Source: Chloroflexota bacterium (GTDB lineage: Bacteria > Chloroflexota > Anaerolineae > Promineifilales > Promineifilaceae). Taken from it: DNA of 8,908 nucleotides. Shown one piece after another: positions 6,021 through 8,908 of the stretch. A program made the position numbers and the translations under genes. Below the pieces are notes generated by a model that was not told where the DNA came from, searched no databases, and saw only the letters and a list, made by a program, of their open reading frames with translations. The stretch lies in contig QQUD01000943.1 in the NCBI GenBank assembly GCA_008501785.1, positions 1 to 8,908 of the forward strand, in the 5' to 3' direction. How positions within the stretch are numbered: the first letter of the stretch is position 1; the number at the start of each line of letters is the position of its first letter.

Positions 6021-8267
6021 TTACGCCTGCAATGTAGCAACTACATGTGATGGCGTTAGCGGAATTTGGTCGAACCAGATGCCGGTGGCATCGTGGAGGG
6101 CGGCAACGATAGCGGGAGCCAGAGGCAGGAAGGGCATTTCGGCCATGCCGCGTGCGCCCCAGGGGCCAACAGGGTCGGGTATTTCCATGATCACAGAATC
6201 GACCTGTGCCGGGATGTCTCGGATGCCGGGAATCAGGTATTGGCTGAGAAGGGGGTTAACGATATGTCCATCTTTGGTTTGTAGGTTTTCCATTAAAGAG
6301 TAGCCGTGCGCTTGCACAACGGCCCCTTCAATTTGACCCTCAACTAAGTTGGGATTGATCGCTTTTCCTACATCGTTGGCACAAGTAACCCGGTCGATGT
6401 AAATGTGGCCGGTTTCGATATCTACCGTTAGTTCTACCGCTTCAGCAACATAACCGTAGGAAAAGTTGGGCATGCACGCGCCCGTTTCTGGATCGTAGGG
6501 TTCAGTAGGGGGCGGTATGTATTTGTGATGGGCGATGGCGGGGCGTTCTTCGTTTTGCCAAGCTGCCAGTGCTGCTTCGGCGGCACCTCGAATAGAGTTG
6601 CCCGCCATGAAGGTCATGCGAGAGGCAGAAACTGAGCCAGAATTATCGCTGCTTGATGTGTCAGACATGTCTAATTCGACTAGAGAAACATCAACCCCAA
6701 CAGCCGCTGCTGCCATTTGTTTGAGTGCTGTGTGTGAACCTTGGCCTACATCAGCGGCGGCGTGACGCAAAACCACCTTTTCGATTTCGGCAGTGCCGTG
6801 TAGTTCGATGATGGCATGGCAATTTTCGGGCGCACCAAAGGAGAAGCCGACATTTTTAAAAGAACAGGCAAAACCACGACCGCGTTTTAGGGATTGGGGG
6901 TCGGGGGGTAGGGATTGGATGCTAGTGAATGATTGTTTACCGTTTACCGATAACAGTTCACTATTCCACTCGGCTTCTGTTGCACAGCGCTCAATCACTT
7001 CTGAAAGGCTGACACCGGGCGGGAGTGGCGTTTGCACGGTGAGTAGTTTTTCTTCGGTGAGCGCATTTTTGAGCCGAATTTCGACGGGGTCTATGCCCAG
7101 TGCTTCGGCCAGTTTGTTCATTTGACATTCGGCAGCAAATGCGCCTTGAGGACCACCAAAGCCACGGAAGGCTCCACCGGGAACGTTGTTGGTGGTGATG
7201 GCGTAGCTGTCGAGGTGGGCGTTGGGGATTTCGTAGGGGCCAGTGACCATGAGGTGGAAGTTGCCAAGCACTTTGGTGCTGGTGTAGGCGTAGGCGCCGC
7301 TGTTCATGAGGACTTCGGCGGAAACGGCCGTTATCATCCCATCTTTTCTTGCACCCCACTTCGTCCGCACCTTTGCCTCGTGCCGCTTGTGGTGTCCCAC
7401 AATACTTTCCTCACGGCTCCAAATGATGCGAATGGGGCGCTCAATGCCTTTTTCCTTGAGGCGCATTGCGGCCAGACCCAGCACAATTTGTAAAGACATA
7501 TCCTCGCGGCCACCAAATGCGCCGCCAATCGCCGGATAGATAATGCGAACCTGTTCTTCGGGTAAGCCGAGTGCATGAGCCACCTGTTCGCGATCTTCAT
7601 GCGTCCATTGACCGCCGATTTCAATTGTGACCCGACCCTCATCATCAATATAGCCTAAACCAGCTTCCGGTTGCAGATAGGCATGTTCTTGATAGGGCAG
7701 GTTGTATTCCGATTCAATGATCACATCAGCAGCGGCCCAGCCTGCATCCATATCGCCTTTGCGAATCTGATACTTTTTGAGGATATTGCTGCCATGCCAG
7801 GGTTGTAGGATCACCTCATCCTTCATCGCCTCTTCCATATCGGTGACAATGGGGAGCGGTTCCCATTCGATTTTGATGGCATTGCGGGCCTGGGAAGCGG
7901 CCGTTTCTGTTTCAGCAATAACAACTGCCACATGATCGCCTTCCCAAAGGCTGACATCACCATGAGACTTGTTGCTGTTCAATCCCACCATCACCGGTTG
8001 GTCCGGCAAAATGAGGCCATACTCGTTAACTGGCACATCTTTGGCAGTGAAAATGGCAACGACGCCTGGAATCGCCGCTGCCTCGGCTATGTCCATAGAC
8101 TTCATGCGTGCATGAGGTTGTCCACTAAAAAGCACTTTGCCGTGCAATAGATTGTCTGGTGTCAAATCGCCTGGATATTGAGCTGCGCCTGCGACTTTGC
8201 CAAGGGCATCAACGCGGTGCAGTGAGCGTGATTCAAGGGTGTGGGGTTTAGTGTCCATATCCGTCAT
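6021..8267 (-). CDS. Xanthine-dehydrogenase-family molybdopterin-binding large subunit
   Basis: The 748-residue protein is the catalytic subunit of a molybdenum hydroxylase, which hydroxylates a purine-like, N-heterocyclic or aldehyde substrate using water. Residues 14-75 form the a/b hammerhead start (RSLHRVDALGKVAGAAQYPGD). Cofactor and active-site motifs follow in order: AIGGAFGGRED (246-256), PGGAFRGFGGPQGAFAAE (363-380), AADVGQGSHT (504-513) and GPWGARGMAE (701-710), where Glu710 is the expected catalytic base. The ATG at 8265-8267 is chosen because AAGGA stands 8 bases upstream and the upstream gene ends just inside it (20-base overlap). Neighbouring yqeB and yqeC suggest a selenium-dependent enzyme, although the substrate cannot be read from the sequence. 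Odd: residues about 440-461 are encoded by repeat DNA. Alternative substrate classes, including nicotinate or CO dehydrogenase-like, cannot be excluded. Confidence 0.93.
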   Translation of the reverse strand: MTDMDTKPHTLESRSLHRVDALGKVAGAAQYPGDLTPDNLLHGKVLFSGQPHARMKSMDIAEAAAIPGVVAIFTAKDVPVNEYGLILPDQPVMVGLNSNKSHGDVSLWEGDHVAVVIAETETAASQARNAIKIEWEPLPIVTDMEEAMKDEVILQPWHGSNILKKYQIRKGDMDAGWAAADVIIESEYNLPYQEHAYLQPEAGLGYIDDEGRVTIEIGGQWTHEDREQVAHALGLPEEQVRIIYPAIGGAFGGREDMSLQIVLGLAAMRLKEKGIERPIRIIWSREESIVGHHKRHEAKVRTKWGARKDGMITAVSAEVLMNSGAYAYTSTKVLGNFHLMVTGPYEIPNAHLDSYAITTNNVPGGAFRGFGGPQGAFAAECQMNKLAEALGIDPVEIRLKNALTEEKLLTVQTPLPPGVSLSEVIERCATEAEWNSELLSVNGKQSFTSIQSLPPDPQSLKRGRGFACSFKNVGFSFGAPENCHAIIELHGTAEIEKVVLRHAAADVGQGSHTALKQMAAAAVGVDVSLVELDMSDTSSSDNSGSVSASRMTFMAGNSIRGAAEAALAAWQNEERPAIAHHKYIPPPTEPYDPETGACMPNFSYGYVAEAVELTVDIETGHIYIDRVTCANDVGKAINPNLVEGQIEGAVVQAHGYSLMENLQTKDGHIVNPLLSQYLIPGIRDIPAQVDSVIMEIPDPVGPWGARGMAEMPFLPLAPAIVAALHDATGIWFDQIPLTPSHVVATLQA
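6887..6950. repeat. Repeat insertion in the large-subunit gene, canonical G-quadruplex motif
   Basis: G runs at 6890-6892, 6896-6900, 6903-6908 and 6911-6913, with loops ATT, TC and TA, form a canonical quadruplex motif on the template strand. A GTTTACCGTTTACCG direct repeat follows (6936-6950). The stretch encodes SVNGKQSFTSIQSLPPDPQS (residues 440-459), which lies between conserved blocks and looks like an in-frame insertion. Confidence 0.75.
7323..7332. repeat. AACGGCCGTT palindrome, copy 4
   Basis: Exact palindrome inside the large-subunit gene, read as T-A-V on the minus strand as in copy 2. A one-mismatch relative, AGCGGCCGTT, lies at 7896-7905 in the same gene. Confidence 0.85.
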
Positions 8268-8610
8268 CAAATGGGTCCTTGTTTTGAGAATAGAGTGAGG
8301 GCTTACCTGTTTTTCGTCTTCCTTCAGGACTGGCGAAAGCAAATCCTAACGCAAGAAACATTTGCATGACGAGTACAAATATGAGAATCATGACGCCAAG
8401 CAAAACCCATTTGGGTATGGTACGTGGAATGAAGAGTTGGTTATATAAAGTGTTGTAATTGAACCCAACTTCTTCACTTTCGATCATAAAGTTGATTAAA
8501 AAATAGGCGACAACACCAGAGATGCCGAGCCAGATGACCTGAATGATTGTTTTCGTCGTCATTCCTTTGCGTCTGGCAATTTCCTCATCTTGTTTTTTTT
8601 GAATTCTCAT
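8248..8610 (-). CDS. Small two-helix membrane protein of the hydroxylase locus
   Basis: I do not recognise a family. The 120-residue protein has a charged N-terminus (RIQKKQDEEIARRKG), a membrane helix at about 20-43, a short loop containing ESEEVGFNYN, a second helix at about 67-92 and a polar C-terminus (EGRRKTGK...DPFDDGYGH). Positive charges at both ends suggest a hairpin with both termini in the cytoplasm. The start is the ATG at 8608-8610, because AGGAGG (8620-8625) stands 9 bases before it; longer readings to 8751 pass through repeat DNA. Its last 20 bases overlap the start of the large subunit, a sign of translational coupling. It sits between the two subunits of a normally soluble enzyme. 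A membrane anchor or electron-transfer docking protein is an inference only. Confidence 0.75.
   Translation of the reverse strand: MRIQKKQDEEIARRKGMTTKTIIQVIWLGISGVVAYFLINFMIESEEVGFNYNTLYNQLFIPRTIPKWVLLGVMILIFVLVMQMFLALGFAFASPEGRRKTGKPSLYSQNKDPFDDGYGH
8276..8280 (-). promoter_or_regulatory. Ribosome binding site of the large subunit
   Basis: AAGGA on the minus strand, 8 bases before the ATG at 8267. It lies within the end of the small membrane protein gene and decides the start against the longer reading from 8342. Confidence 0.75.
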
Positions 8611-8786
8611 TTCACCAAACCTCCTAAGAGAATGGGACATGGAGTTGCGTAGAGAAGACGCAAAGATTCGCGGAGAAGTAAAGAGGAAAATCCGTGTAAA
8701 TCTGTGTCTTTTGTCAAATCCATGTCCATCATTGTGATATACCCCACTCATGGGGAGCTTCTCGGAAAATGATAGTGTGATCCTTG
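8611..8786 (-). other. Intergenic gap with ribosome site, dispersed repeat and small hairpin
   Basis: AGGAGG (8620-8625) is the ribosome site of the small membrane protein. At about 8644-8709 lies a repeat of the type GACGCAAAGATTCGCGG followed by AATCCGTGTAAATCTGTGTC, wording seen in dispersed intergenic repeats of many environmental bacteria. AATCTGTGTC also occurs at the yqeC start (635-644). CCCCA-CTCA-TGGGG (8742-8755) could form a small hairpin, but no T run follows. Whether the small subunit and the downstream genes share one transcript is therefore open. Confidence 0.6.
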
Positions 8787-8908
8787 TTACTTGTCACTCG
8801 TTATTTTTGCAGCTTTGTGAACGGCTTCGATGATTTTGTAATAGCCGGTACAGCGACAAAGATTGCCGCTAAACGCTTGCTCAATCTGGGTTTGATCAGG
8901 CTGCTGAG
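8787..8908 (-). CDS. [2Fe-2S] small subunit of the molybdenum hydroxylase, C-terminal end
   Basis: Only the last 39 residues and the TAA stop (8787-8789) are in the window. They read [20 protein letters not shown] followed by [15 protein letters not shown]. The block [16 protein letters not shown] is the signature of the helical [2Fe-2S] domain of xanthine-dehydrogenase-family small subunits, and its Cys-Arg-Cys pair supplies two ligands of the cluster near the molybdenum site. The plant-type ferredoxin domain and the other ligands lie beyond the window edge. It is transcribed towards the membrane protein and large-subunit genes, as expected for an enzyme passing electrons from molybdenum through two iron-sulfur clusters. 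Whether a separate FAD subunit exists cannot be seen here. Confidence 0.92.
   Translation of the reverse strand, partial: QQPDQTQIEQAFSGNLCRCTGYYKIIEAVHKAAKITSDK

Noticed and set aside
6066..7648. Several open frames on both strands within the large-subunit gene
   Set aside because: All overlap the conserved motifs of the molybdopterin-binding subunit in other frames; none has a ribosome site or domain.
8268..8342. Longer N-terminus for the large subunit (start at 8342)
   Set aside because: It lies fully inside the membrane protein gene, and a good ribosome site precedes the ATG at 8267; the family also starts close to that point.
8611..8751. Longer N-terminus for the small membrane protein (start at 8751)
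   Set aside because: The extra 47 residues come from dispersed repeat DNA, while AGGAGG stands 9 bases before the ATG at 8610.
8742..8755. Hairpin CCCCA-CTCA-TGGGG as terminator of the small subunit gene
   Set aside because: The stem is only 5 bp and no T run follows on either strand.

Overview
The window looks like a piece of a bacterial chromosome, most likely from the Chloroflexota (Anaerolineae/Ardenticatenia-like). This is an inference. It rests on a membrane protein joining an effector-associated (EAD7-like) domain to a long Ser/Thr/Pro stalk, on abundant intergenic-style low-complexity repeats that also sit inside genes, and on a selenium-dependent molybdenum hydroxylase locus. No rRNA, tRNA or CRISPR array is seen.

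Layout. Two blocks on the minus strand flank an AT-rich block on the plus strand. Right block (6021-8908, minus): the C-terminal end of a [2Fe-2S] small subunit, a 120-residue two-helix membrane protein, and the complete large molybdopterin-binding subunit of a xanthine-dehydrogenase-family enzyme; the last two overlap by 20 bases. Left block (1-1502, minus): yqeB (complete) and yqeC (3' end missing), two markers of the selenium-dependent molybdenum hydroxylase trait. Read right to left, the order is electron-transfer subunit, membrane protein, catalytic subunit, then the two maturation genes. This is a sensible operon, but it is split in the middle.

The split is the region from about 1503 to 6000. 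It is visibly richer in A+T, runs the other way, and holds two long genes of surface type. The first (2127-4184) encodes a cytoplasmic EAD7-like death-fold domain, one membrane helix, a PPC-like domain, a Thr/Ser/Pro stalk with an 18-bp tandem repeat, an IPT/TIG domain and a duplicated cysteine-bearing C-terminal module. The second (4233-5903) encodes a probable lipoprotein with FN3-like and carboxypeptidase-regulatory-like domains. They share a transcription unit that ends at a strong terminator (5951-5991). Upstream lie about 620 bases without a convincing gene. They contain a perfect consensus sigma-70 promoter (TTGACA-N18-TATAAT, 1619-1648), several palindromes and a short relic resembling IS66 TnpB.

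The most interesting candidate is the two-gene cassette. EADs normally recruit effectors in bacterial conflict systems; here one sits under a membrane-spanning ectodomain with no effector attached, which suggests an outside-in receptor that recruits EAD-bearing effectors encoded elsewhere. Other points of note are four exact copies of the palindrome AACGGCCGTT, and canonical G-quadruplex-type repeat insertions kept in frame inside yqeC, yqeB and the hydroxylase large subunit.
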